In this document: piece by piece, positions 54,700 through 61,853 of the stretch
Numbering within the stretch: the stretch's first letter is position 1
Layout of the letters: each line of letters begins with the position of its first letter
Virus record (IMG/VR): IMGVR_UViG_3300013094_000017
Span: 62,001-126,000 of that record
Length of the DNA stretch: 64,000 nucleotides
Source of the DNA: a virus
Reading direction: 5' to 3' (one strand)
Position numbers and translations under genes: made by a program
Notes under the pieces: generated by a model
The model's input: the letters and a program-made list of their open reading frames with translations, nothing else
What the model was told of the DNA's origin: nothing
Database searches by the model: none

Positions 54700-56486
54700 A
54701 AAATTTGATTGTGAAAAATTTCATGTCAGTAGGAAATGTTTCACAGGCTGTTGACTTTGATAAGGAACATCTCACATTAGTCCTAGGTGAGAACTTAGAT
54801 TTAGGTGGAGATGACAGCGGCTCACGCAATGGAACCGGCAAGACCACTATTGTGAATTCTCTAAGTTATGCTCTCTATGGGCAGGCCTTGACAAATATCA
54901 AGAAAGAGAACTTAATCAACAAGATCAATCAAAAAAATATGTTGGTCACTGTTGAGTTTGAGAAAGATGGTACCAAATATCGTATCGAACGAGGTCGTAA
55001 ACCTAATATCCTTAAGGTTTATATCAACGATCAGGAGCAACAAGATCAGTCTGAAGTAGATGAGTCACAAGGTGATAGCCGCGAAACACAGAGATTTATT
55101 GATCATGCATTAGGTATGAGCCATACTATGTTTCGCCATTTAGTTGCATTGAACACATATACTGAACCATTCTTGAGTATGCGAGCCGCCGAACAGCGCG
55201 AAGTAATTGAACAACTGTTAGGTATCACTTTGTTAAGTGAAAAGGCAGAAGTGTTAAAGACATTGGTTAAAGAATCTAAAGATGCTGTACAGGTTGAAAC
55301 ACTTCGTATTGACAGCATTAAGAATGCCAATATTAATGTTCAGAAGAGTATCGATAGTTTGGCATTAAAGAGTGCCGCTTGGAATACCAAGAAGGAACAA
55401 GATATCGAAAGCCTTGCTAAGGCCATGATGCGATTAGAGAATGTTGATATCGAAGCCGAGTTGGAATCACATGCTGCTCTTAAAGTATGGGACGAGCAGA
55501 ACAGCAAACTAAAAGATTTAATCAAACAGAAGTCAAGTTATGACACTGCGCTAGGTCAGGCTGAGAAAACTGTTAAAAAGTACGAACGTGATGTCATAGC
55601 CTTAGCAGATAAGAAATGTCCACAATGTGAACAGGATCTGCACGATCACAAACATGAGCTATTGATAGATGATGCTACTAAAAACCTAGAGGATGCATTG
55701 GCATATCAGCAGTCAGTGACTGCACACTCAACTGCATTACAGGAACAGATTGCTGCGATCAACGATTTGCCTGTTAAGCCTATGACGTTTTACGACACAC
55801 ATGCAGAAGCACTTGGCCATAAAAACAATCTCGATAACCTAGAAAGGGCGTTGACTACAAAAATAGAAGAAGTTAACCCTTATGCTGAGCAGGTTGAAGA
55901 ACTAAAAAATACAGCTCTACAAGAAATCACTTGGGATACGGTAAATGCACTTACTCGAGTCAAAGATCACCAAGAGTTCTTGCTTAAACTATTAACCAAC
56001 AAAGATAGTTTCATCCGTAAAAAGATAATTGATCAAAACTTAAATTATCTAAACAAACGATTGAGCTATTATATCGAAACCCTAGGATTGCCGCATAGTG
56101 TAGTATTCTTAAATGATCTAACTGTTGAGATTACACACTTTGGTCAGGACTTAGACTTTGATAATCTAAGTCGCGGCGAACGCAATCGATTAATATTGTC
56201 TATGAGTTTTGCATTCCGCGATGTTTGGGAAAACTTATACCAAAGTATTAACTTACTGTTTGTAGACGAGCTCATGGATTCCGGTCTTGATTTAGCAGGA
56301 GTAGAAGCGGGGCTAGGAGTTCTTAAAAAATTATCTAGAGAGAGAGATAAGAACGTTTATTTAATTTCTCACAAGGAAGAATTAATTGGCCGGGTTAACA
56401 ACATACTCCGCGTTGTAAAAGAAAATGGATTTACTCATTATGCTACAAATTCTGAATATATAGAACCAAATATAGTCACGAACTAA
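54687..56486 (+). CDS. gp46: Recombination ATPase subunit gp46 (SbcC/Rad50-like)
   Basis: 599 residues; GTG start at 54687 lies within the end of the HNH gene, with GAGGAA (54675-54680) as ribosome site, also inside that gene. Walker A GSRNGTGKTT (45-54), zinc hook CPQCEQDL (311-318) at the tip of a coiled coil, ABC signature LSRGERNRLILSMSF (~493-507) and Walker B LLFVDELMDSGLD (~523-535). It drives gp47 nuclease with ATP. It is similar in length to T4 gp46 (560). Confidence 0.93.
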   Translation: MFKIKNLIVKNFMSVGNVSQAVDFDKEHLTLVLGENLDLGGDDSGSRNGTGKTTIVNSLSYALYGQALTNIKKENLINKINQKNMLVTVEFEKDGTKYRIERGRKPNILKVYINDQEQQDQSEVDESQGDSRETQRFIDHALGMSHTMFRHLVALNTYTEPFLSMRAAEQREVIEQLLGITLLSEKAEVLKTLVKESKDAVQVETLRIDSIKNANINVQKSIDSLALKSAAWNTKKEQDIESLAKAMMRLENVDIEAELESHAALKVWDEQNSKLKDLIKQKSSYDTALGQAEKTVKKYERDVIALADKKCPQCEQDLHDHKHELLIDDATKNLEDALAYQQSVTAHSTALQEQIAAINDLPVKPMTFYDTHAEALGHKNNLDNLERALTTKIEEVNPYAEQVEELKNTALQEITWDTVNALTRVKDHQEFLLKLLTNKDSFIRKKIIDQNLNYLNKRLSYYIETLGLPHSVVFLNDLTVEITHFGQDLDFDNLSRGERNRLILSMSFAFRDVWENLYQSINLLFVDELMDSGLDLAGVEAGLGVLKKLSRERDKNVYLISHKEELIGRVNNILRVVKENGFTHYATNSEYIEPNIVTN

Positions 56487-56495
56487 TAGATTGTT

Positions 56496-56503
56496 TATAA
56501 ATA
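56496..56503 (+). promoter_or_regulatory. T4-type late promoter box (TATAAATA) before the GIY-YIG gene
   Basis: Exact TATAAATA on the + strand, 8 bases before ATG 56512, just after the gp46 stop. It gives the homing gene its own late transcription. Confidence 0.55.
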
Positions 56504-56511
56504 CATATATA

Positions 56512-57306
56512 ATGTCAAACACTGTTACTTCTTTTGTCTATTGGATACATCTGCAATCGCATCAAGATATGCTGCTACAAGGATACATTGGAGTTTCAAT
56601 TAATCCAGAAATTCGATTAAATGATCACAAGAGCGAATCTACCAAATTAAATCCTATTAATCCTGTGTTAGCTAGTGCTTTTAAAAAATATTCAACTCAG
56701 ATTATTCAAGATATTGTATTTACGGGGTCAAACACCGAATGTTATGCTTTTGAAGAGCGTATTCGCCCCACCCCACACATAGGATGGAATATCAATAAGG
56801 GCGGAGTATGCCCTCCTTCACAAAAAGGAAAGCATCGGTCGGCATTAACAAAAGAAAAAATAAAAAATAATAGCTTAAAGCAGGGAACAAATAGAACAAT
56901 AGAGTATGTTAAAACCCATCAAGATGTTATTTACAAGGTGTTATCTATGATCTTAGAAAGAAATCGATGTGTTACTATTTTAAGAGAAACTGGAATAACT
57001 CGAGATTTATATAACAAAATTAAAAAAAAATATCTAACATATATTGAGTTATTAAACACCCATACCGATTATACTTTAATAGCAGACCATATTAAAAAAA
57101 CAAACGGAATGCAGCAAAAGGTATTTTCTGATAAAAAAGAGCTTTTAATAGAATTATATAGATTAATAAATCTCAATATTAAACGAAAAATTATTCTATC
57201 TGAATTGGGCATCTCTCCTGCATTTTATGGGAGATTTAGAAACAAAGAGTTAGAATTTATATCGTATTACAACTCACAATCTACTACCGGCGGTGATACA
57301 CAATGA
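56512..57306 (+). CDS. GIY-YIG homing endonuclease
   Basis: The frame is open from 56491, but that part covers the late box; ATG 56512 gives MSNTVTSFVYWIHLQSHQDM (264 residues). The nuclease is at the N-terminus: FVYWIHL, LQGYIGVSINPEIRLNDHKS with the YIG-V....R...H pattern, and EERIRPTPHIGWNINKGG with the catalytic Glu and Asn. GRKH-like basic linkers (KGKHRSALTKEKIKNN) and a helical DNA-binding C-terminus follow. It lies directly after gp46, so gp46 is flanked on both sides by homing genes. Confidence 0.82.
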   Translation: MSNTVTSFVYWIHLQSHQDMLLQGYIGVSINPEIRLNDHKSESTKLNPINPVLASAFKKYSTQIIQDIVFTGSNTECYAFEERIRPTPHIGWNINKGGVCPPSQKGKHRSALTKEKIKNNSLKQGTNRTIEYVKTHQDVIYKVLSMILERNRCVTILRETGITRDLYNKIKKKYLTYIELLNTHTDYTLIADHIKKTNGMQQKVFSDKKELLIELYRLINLNIKRKIILSELGISPAFYGRFRNKELEFISYYNSQSTTGGDTQ

Positions 57307-57548
57307 TAAACAAGTATGTAGAATTACATGAGAAGTTTATGGACCTGCTGGCCAAGTATCATAATGCTCATGTAGTGTTTATCAATAAACCAAACTTCTG
57401 GAATACTCGAGAGTTCCTTGGTATTATGATAAGCATGAGTAAGGTAGTTAAAGAAATTAGAAAAAATAATATCGCCATGCGCAAAGAAATGCAGATAGCG
57501 ATAAAGGCTAGAAAGAAAGTTATAGCAGAACATAAAAAGGAGAAGTAA
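57303..57548 (+). CDS. Conserved T4-like phage protein, 81 aa
   Basis: A basic helical protein: KYVELHEKFMDLLAKYHNAH, then LGIMISMSKVVKEIRKNN and a Lys-rich end. The ATG overlaps the stop of the GIY-YIG gene (ATGA at 57303). It resembles small conserved proteins near gp46 in environmental T4-like phages. Function unknown. Confidence 0.65.
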   Translation: MINKYVELHEKFMDLLAKYHNAHVVFINKPNFWNTREFLGIMISMSKVVKEIRKNNIAMRKEMQIAIKARKKVIAEHKKEK

Positions 57549-57550
57549 AC

Positions 57551-57745
57551 ATGAGTTCAACCCAAGCAATCCAAGACGCAGTAGTAGCATTCGTAGCAGA
57601 AGACGCAAAGTTCACAGCAGGTAATTCAGCAGCAGGTACTCGCGCTCGTAAAGAGTTAGCTGAGTTAGGCAAGTTAGTTAAAGCTCGTCGCAATGAAATT
57701 ACCGCAGAAAAAAACGCTCGTAAAGAAGCTAAAGCTGCCAAGTAA
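57551..57745 (+). CDS. Small basic Ala/Lys-rich protein (histone-like in composition), 64 aa
   Basis: 64 residues: an N-terminal helix (IQDAVVAFVAEDAKFTAG), GTRARKELAELGKLVKARRN, and a Lys/Ala-rich tail (AEKNARKEAKAAK). The composition and the GTRARK..L element resemble small basic nucleoid-type proteins annotated in cyanophage-type T4 relatives; DNA binding is inferred from charge. AAGGAG lies upstream. It is 4 bases before the next gene. Confidence 0.65.
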   Translation: MSSTQAIQDAVVAFVAEDAKFTAGNSAAGTRARKELAELGKLVKARRNEITAEKNARKEAKAAK

Positions 57746-57748
57746 TAG

Positions 57749-58195
57749 ATGTCTTGGACGTATCAAGGCATATTAGTCGAAACGCTACCTGAAGATTGTG
57801 TTGGTTATGTATATCTTATAACCTGCATACCTTCGGGGCGCAAGTATATTGGTAAGAAGCTGGCTAAGTTTGCAAAGACTTCTTACAAAACAGTAACATT
57901 AAAAAATGGTACTAAGAAAAAGAAAAAGATCCGCAGCAAGATTGACAGCGACTGGCAAGAATATTTTGGATCTAGTGTAGAGTTATCTGCTGATGTCTTA
58001 ACATTAGGGGTTGACCAGTTCACTCGAGAAATATTATACTACTGTAAGTCAAAAGCAGAATGTAGCTATCTTGAAGCACGCGAACAGTTTGAAAGAAAAG
58101 TTTTAGAATCCTCTGATTATTACAATGGTATAATCAGTTGTAAGATACATCAATCACACATTAAAAATTTAGACACCAAGTCACACTCCTACTAG
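57749..58195 (+). CDS. GIY-YIG-like putative nuclease, 148 aa
   Basis: The start GYVYLITCIPSGRKYIGKKL (~19-38) fits the GIY-YIG pattern (Y.YLI....G..YIGK). A Lys-rich insert (TKKKKKIRSKIDSDWQEYFG) and a region with TREILYYCKSKAECSYLEAR and an acidic residue follow. Proteins of this shape are conserved in T4-like environmental phages and are usually free-standing genes rather than clearly mobile. The last residues run up to the noncoding region at 58196. Confidence 0.7.
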   Translation: MSWTYQGILVETLPEDCVGYVYLITCIPSGRKYIGKKLAKFAKTSYKTVTLKNGTKKKKKIRSKIDSDWQEYFGSSVELSADVLTLGVDQFTREILYYCKSKAECSYLEAREQFERKVLESSDYYNGIISCKIHQSHIKNLDTKSHSY

Positions 58196-58660
58196 AAAAC
58201 ACCAGCTAACGCAGTAAAATACAGTATAGACTAGCACCGGTAAATTTCGGGTGCCTTTAACCTGGATCTAAGATCTCAGGGGCGGAAATCTTTGCGCTGT
58301 ACAGAGTACTCAACCACTACCGAAAGATGAAGATCAGATATGCCTACACTAACTGATTTGGTTGTTTGAACAGGATAAATTAAAGGCTAAAAGAAGGGAG
58401 AAAAACCCTACGTTTGTGTGTATGTTTACGTATATACACAAGCCGCCGTCGTTATAAAGACGCAGCTCGAGGTACCGGACGACCGCCTCTGTAATGCTGT
58501 AACGTGAAGTGATTGCGATACTCAGATAATGCAATTTATGATCTTTGCCCGCCCTGGGCAAAGAGTGACCACTTAATCTAGATAATATCTTATGTCTTTC
58601 TTCGAAAGAAAAATTGCTCTGAGTGTTAACGAAAGAGCAAATGAGCGCAAGCTCATTATA
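58196..58660 (+). ncRNA. Candidate large structured noncoding RNA
   Basis: This gene-free stretch holds many strong stems on the + strand. They include 58234-58238 with 58250-58254; 58414-58423 with 58432-58441; a three-way junction (58507-58511/58570-58574 enclosing 58512-58516/58531-58535 and the 8-bp 58543-58550/58556-58563); 58597-58602/58606-58611; 58614-58620/58634-58640; and 58640-58646/58651-58657 closed by a GCAA tetraloop. An extended -10 (TGGTATAAT, 58126-58134) lies upstream within the previous gene, and a late box follows. No known class was recognised by eye; GOLLD, ROOL or a new phage RNA are possible. Strand and ends are inferred. Confidence 0.5.
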
Positions 58661-58663
58661 ACA

Positions 58664-58671
58664 CATAAATA
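58664..58671 (+). promoter_or_regulatory. Late-type promoter box (CATAAATA) before the 58700 gene
   Basis: CATAAATA on the + strand, one base from the T4 late core, 28 bases before ATG 58700 and directly after the last hairpin of the candidate RNA. Confidence 0.5.
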
Positions 58672-58699
58672 AATTCATATTACCTATTAGGAATCGGAT

Positions 58700-59452
58700 A
58701 TGAGAATCGAAGAATTATTAGCTGAACAACAATTAGATGAGTTAGGTTGGAAGAATGGTACTCCCACAAATGATGATGGAACTCCTTTACCTAAGAGTGG
58801 TATTGCTCAGGGTGTAAACAAAGTAGCTGGTGGTATAGGTAAAGCTGTAGGAGGAGTTGCAGGTGCATGGCAAGCTGCTAAACAAGGATATCAAACAGGT
58901 AAAGCTGCTGTATCAGGGCAAGGATCAAATACTCCCACGCAACCTAATGCCCCTGCTGGTCAAGGATCTAATGTAACTACTGGTAATCAAACCTCACAAG
59001 GTGATACCCAAACAGTTGGTACTACTAAAACTGTAGGACAAACACAAACAACTCCCCAACCTAACACTGCAACTGCGCCTAGTGCGCCTGCTGGTCAAGA
59101 ACCTGCACCACCTGCTAATACAGCACAAGCTGATCAACAGGCTAAAGTTGGAGTAGGTCAAATCAATAAGATTATTCCCGGATTACGTACTCGTGATCTA
59201 CAAAGTCTTAAGAAAACTATTGATCAACGTATGCAAGCAATGAATAAAACTCCTAATCCTACTGGACAACAAACTCCTAATCAAGGTAATCAAACAGTGA
59301 CCGCTGCTAATACTGTAGCAAATGCACCTGCAGGACAACAATCTAATGTGGGTAAATTTTCTGGACAACCGGCGAATGTAACACAAGGCAATCCGTTAGC
59401 AATGGCAGAAAGCGCAGAATTCTACAGCAAGTTCCTAGGAAAGAATATTTAA
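58700..59452 (+). CDS. Low-complexity Gln/Thr/Pro-rich protein, possibly virion-internal (250 aa)
   Basis: A short N-terminal helix (MRIEELLAEQQLDELGWKNG), a Gly/Ala/Lys region (QGVNKVAGGIGKAVGGVAGA), long Gln/Asn/Thr/Pro-rich segments, and a defined helix VGQINKIIPGLRTRDLQSLK (~152-171). The latter recurs as VKQINQIILKLRLRDLQSLQ near the end of the next gene. The N-terminal helix ending in an acidic stretch could be a capsid-targeting peptide of the T4 internal-protein type (inference). It is followed by the next ATG without a gap. Confidence 0.6.
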   Translation: MRIEELLAEQQLDELGWKNGTPTNDDGTPLPKSGIAQGVNKVAGGIGKAVGGVAGAWQAAKQGYQTGKAAVSGQGSNTPTQPNAPAGQGSNVTTGNQTSQGDTQTVGTTKTVGQTQTTPQPNTATAPSAPAGQEPAPPANTAQADQQAKVGVGQINKIIPGLRTRDLQSLKKTIDQRMQAMNKTPNPTGQQTPNQGNQTVTAANTVANAPAGQQSNVGKFSGQPANVTQGNPLAMAESAEFYSKFLGKNI

Positions 59453-60694
59453 ATGAGAATGTCGCAAATTATCAGCGAGTCGTATCTATACGAAGGGTTA
59501 GATAACAGTGCTACTCACACTATGCGTCTATGGGAAAATGCCGGTCGTAAGATTGTAGAAGCAAACTTAGACGCAGCAACTATTCAAAAAATATTCACAG
59601 CAGCAGAACAAGGTGCAAGTGCAGGTGGTGATAATCGTACCTTACTTGGCCTAGGTAAAGATGCTGCTACCGCTGTAAAATCAGCCTATGACGATCTAGT
59701 AAGCAAAGTACAAAATAGTGGCCCAATTAACGGCATTGATGCCAAATACGATCTGGCTGCTGAAAAATTAAAAGCTGCTACTGGTGGTGATCAAGGTGTG
59801 ATGAAGTATGTACAAAAGTATAGAGACTTTGCTAAAGCACACCCTATTGCACAAAGTTTAATCTATTCAGCATTAATAGCAGCCGCAGGTATTAGTGGTG
59901 CAGGAGCAGGTGGCGCAGCAGCACTAGGCTTGCTAAAAATGACCGACAAATTATTACAAGGTGAGAAATTTAGTACCTCAGTTGGTAAAGGTTTAGCCAC
60001 AGGCGGTATGGCATTTGCAGCTAGTAAGTTAGGTGATCTAATCAAAGGAGTTAAACCTGGCGAACAAGTTCCTCCACCAAGTGCAGGTGCAGCAGGTAAT
60101 CCAAACTATTCTAAGCTCGATTTTGCTCATAACGATTATTATCTAAGTCCAAGAGGTGATATGACGGTAGCAGTGCCTAAAGGATACGGTAGTCCTTGGC
60201 AAGAAGGAACAAAAGCGTTTGATATTCGCCAACAATTAGCAAATGCTAATTCAGCAAACGAAAGCATCAATTTATCTAAAGATGCCCTTGCAGAAGTGTT
60301 TGCCGCAGTTACAGTTAATATGATTAACGAAGGATTGTGGGATGCTGTTAAATCTAAAGTAGGCCAAGCAGCAGATGCAGTAGCAAGTAAAGCACAGCAA
60401 GTTGGTCAAAACTTAACTAACAAAGTTACAGCAGACAAGCTAAACAGTGCATGGCAAGCAGCAGGATCGCCTACCGATAGTGAACAGGTTAAACAGGTGT
60501 TAATCAATGCAGGTGTACCTGAAAATGTTGTTGCAGATGTTTATAAACAAATGAAGATTACTTCAGGTAACGATCGACCTAAATTAACTGTTAAACAGAT
60601 TAATCAAATTATTCTTAAATTAAGATTAAGAGATTTACAAAGTCTACAAAAATTTGTTAATGCTGCATTACAACAGCGAACAAAAACTTCTTAG
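59453..60694 (+). CDS. Conserved helical protein, possibly virion-internal (413 aa)
   Basis: The N-terminus is MRMSQIISESYLYEGLDNSA. Amphipathic helices follow, then a hydrophobic segment (SLIYSALIAAAGISGAGAGG, ~140-160), Gly-rich linkers and LWDAVKSKVGQAADAVASKA. The last ~50 residues carry the same QIN.II..LR.RDLQSL helix as the previous gene, in a setting like KVTADKLNSAWQAAGSPTDS. The membrane-like segment and the pairing suggest injected proteins (inference). The stop overlaps the opposing gp51-like stop by 4 bases. Confidence 0.6.
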   Translation: MRMSQIISESYLYEGLDNSATHTMRLWENAGRKIVEANLDAATIQKIFTAAEQGASAGGDNRTLLGLGKDAATAVKSAYDDLVSKVQNSGPINGIDAKYDLAAEKLKAATGGDQGVMKYVQKYRDFAKAHPIAQSLIYSALIAAAGISGAGAGGAAALGLLKMTDKLLQGEKFSTSVGKGLATGGMAFAASKLGDLIKGVKPGEQVPPPSAGAAGNPNYSKLDFAHNDYYLSPRGDMTVAVPKGYGSPWQEGTKAFDIRQQLANANSANESINLSKDALAEVFAAVTVNMINEGLWDAVKSKVGQAADAVASKAQQVGQNLTNKVTADKLNSAWQAAGSPTDSEQVKQVLINAGVPENVVADVYKQMKITSGNDRPKLTVKQINQIILKLRLRDLQSLQKFVNAALQQRTKTS

Positions 60695-60909
60695 AAGAAC
60701 GGTAAACCACTTTCTTTAGTGGTTTCGAGATTGCTTTCGATTATCTTACTGATAGCTTCTCGATCTTGTAGGTCTAATTCGTAGGCTTCGGTTATAGTCA
60801 CACCTCCCCGCATAAACCAGCATATTCTAAATAAATCTTCTTTAACGGCTCTTGTTTCGTTTTCCATGTCCTTGACAAGCTGGTTGATCTCGTCAAGGGA
60901 TAATAACAA
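60691..60909 (-). CDS. Baseplate hub assembly protein, gp51-like (tentative)
   Basis: 72 residues starting at TTG 60909 (MLLSLDEINQLVKDMENETR), with AAGG just upstream inside the gp26 stop region. The segment DLFRICWFMRGGVTITEAYE is typical of a small conserved protein found beside gp26 in environmental T4-like phages. T4 has gene 51 next to gene 26, which suggests gp51-like hub assembly, but sequence similarity cannot be claimed by eye. A hairpin (60704-60711/60718-60725) lies in its 3' end. Confidence 0.55.
   Translation of the reverse strand: MLLSLDEINQLVKDMENETRAVKEDLFRICWFMRGGVTITEAYELDLQDREAISKIIESNLETTKESGLPFF
60704..60725. other. Hairpin at the convergent gene end
   Basis: AAACCACT (60704-60711), six-base loop, AGTGGTTT (60718-60725). 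It is an 8-bp perfect stem just past the convergent stop codons but lacks a T-run on either strand, so termination or RNA protection is only possible. Confidence 0.35.
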
Positions 60910-60914
60910 AAGCC

Positions 60915-61781
60915 TTATGCGAAAAAATTTGATTGATCAAATATAATAGGAATTTCTATTTCCTCCGGAGAACCTGATGCAATCATATCATCTGTTGCAC
61001 GGACCTTTATCGGTTTAATAGAGTTTTTTTCTCTTAAATTATCTAATCTGTCTTTAATGGTATTAAAAATCTCTCGGTCACACTGATCGAAAAACTCTTT
61101 AATAAAATCAGTATCAGTGACCTGCCCAGAAGCTGTATCAATCCTGTACACTGATGATGTTACAATTCCTAACGTTACTTCAGTTAATTTATTAAAACTG
61201 TCTTTAAATAAATTTAGTTTTTCAGCTTCTGAAATAGTATCATCACTGACAATATTCATAATGCGTTGAGTTTCAAAAGTCTCTACTCCGGCCTTAGATA
61301 TTTCTTGATAAGTTAACGGTCGTACATAAGCAACTATGTTATCTCCTACTGTGATTTGTTCTTCCCAGGTAATTGTATTATATAAATTATCTAATAATAA
61401 TTGTAAATTAATTGAATAAGAAGCATCTTGCCCGAATACTGTTACTGTAGTCTCCATTTCTTCTCCGTAGGTAGCCATTCGAATTGCTATTAATAGTGCA
61501 TCGAGATCTAAATTTGGAGTTTTCCAAGCATCTTTAATATTAGGAATACAACTTTCCAATACATTAACAACTGCCTGGCCATTAAGCAATGCATCGGGAG
61601 TCTTTAATATTAGTTCATCTTTAGCTGTCATAGAATATACCGGGTATTCTCCGTTAGTAGAAATTTCTAAACTCCCCTCAGGCCAATATTGTCCGTTGCT
61701 TGGTAATTTAACATAAATCTTAGGTTGTCTCATTAAACTAGCCAATGGATTTACTTTAGGTTGTTGTGATGGGTTTTGCAT
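60915..61781 (-). CDS. gp26: Baseplate hub assembly protein gp26
   Basis: 288 residues (T4 gp26 is 208). The N-terminal pattern PKIYVKLPSNGQYWPEGSLE, then YPVYSMTAKDELILKTPDAL and LLNGQAVVNVLESCIPNIKD is characteristic of the T4 baseplate/gp26 family. It assists hub assembly in the T4 pathway. A GGAG site lies before ATG 61781 and a perfect TATAAATA lies 38 bases upstream on the same strand. The gene is divergent from the tape-measure-like gene. Confidence 0.82.
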   Translation of the reverse strand: MQNPSQQPKVNPLASLMRQPKIYVKLPSNGQYWPEGSLEISTNGEYPVYSMTAKDELILKTPDALLNGQAVVNVLESCIPNIKDAWKTPNLDLDALLIAIRMATYGEEMETTVTVFGQDASYSINLQLLLDNLYNTITWEEQITVGDNIVAYVRPLTYQEISKAGVETFETQRIMNIVSDDTISEAEKLNLFKDSFNKLTEVTLGIVTSSVYRIDTASGQVTDTDFIKEFFDQCDREIFNTIKDRLDNLREKNSIKPIKVRATDDMIASGSPEEIEIPIIFDQSNFFA

Positions 61782-61793
61782 ATATTATACTCC

Positions 61794-61801
61794 GATAAAT
61801 A
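61794..61801 (+). promoter_or_regulatory. Late-type promoter box (GATAAATA) before the tape-measure-like gene
   Basis: GATAAATA on the + strand, 52 bases before ATG 61854, in a 72-base gap shared with a divergent late box for gp26. Confidence 0.5.
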
Positions 61802-61819
61802 ACTATTGTAACGTATCTT

Positions 61820-61827
61820 TATTTATA
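61820..61827 (-). promoter_or_regulatory. T4-type late promoter box (TATAAATA) before gp26
   Basis: Exact TATAAATA on the minus strand, 38 bases before the gp26 ATG (61781). With the box at 61794-61801 it forms a divergent late promoter pair. Confidence 0.6.
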
Positions 61828-61853
61828 TACATACATAACTCAAGGATTTAGCA

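Noticed and set aside
58250-58400. Group I intron idea for the gene-free stretch
   Set aside because: A CAGAG-like element and an AAGAT-like element occur, but the P7 pairing partners do not match and no split gene flanks the region.
58349-58678. A 109-residue minus-strand ORF in the gene-free stretch
   Set aside because: It lies across the strongest stems, is antisense to the surrounding operon, has no ribosome site and resembles no protein; it is probably a by-product of the structured RNA sequence.
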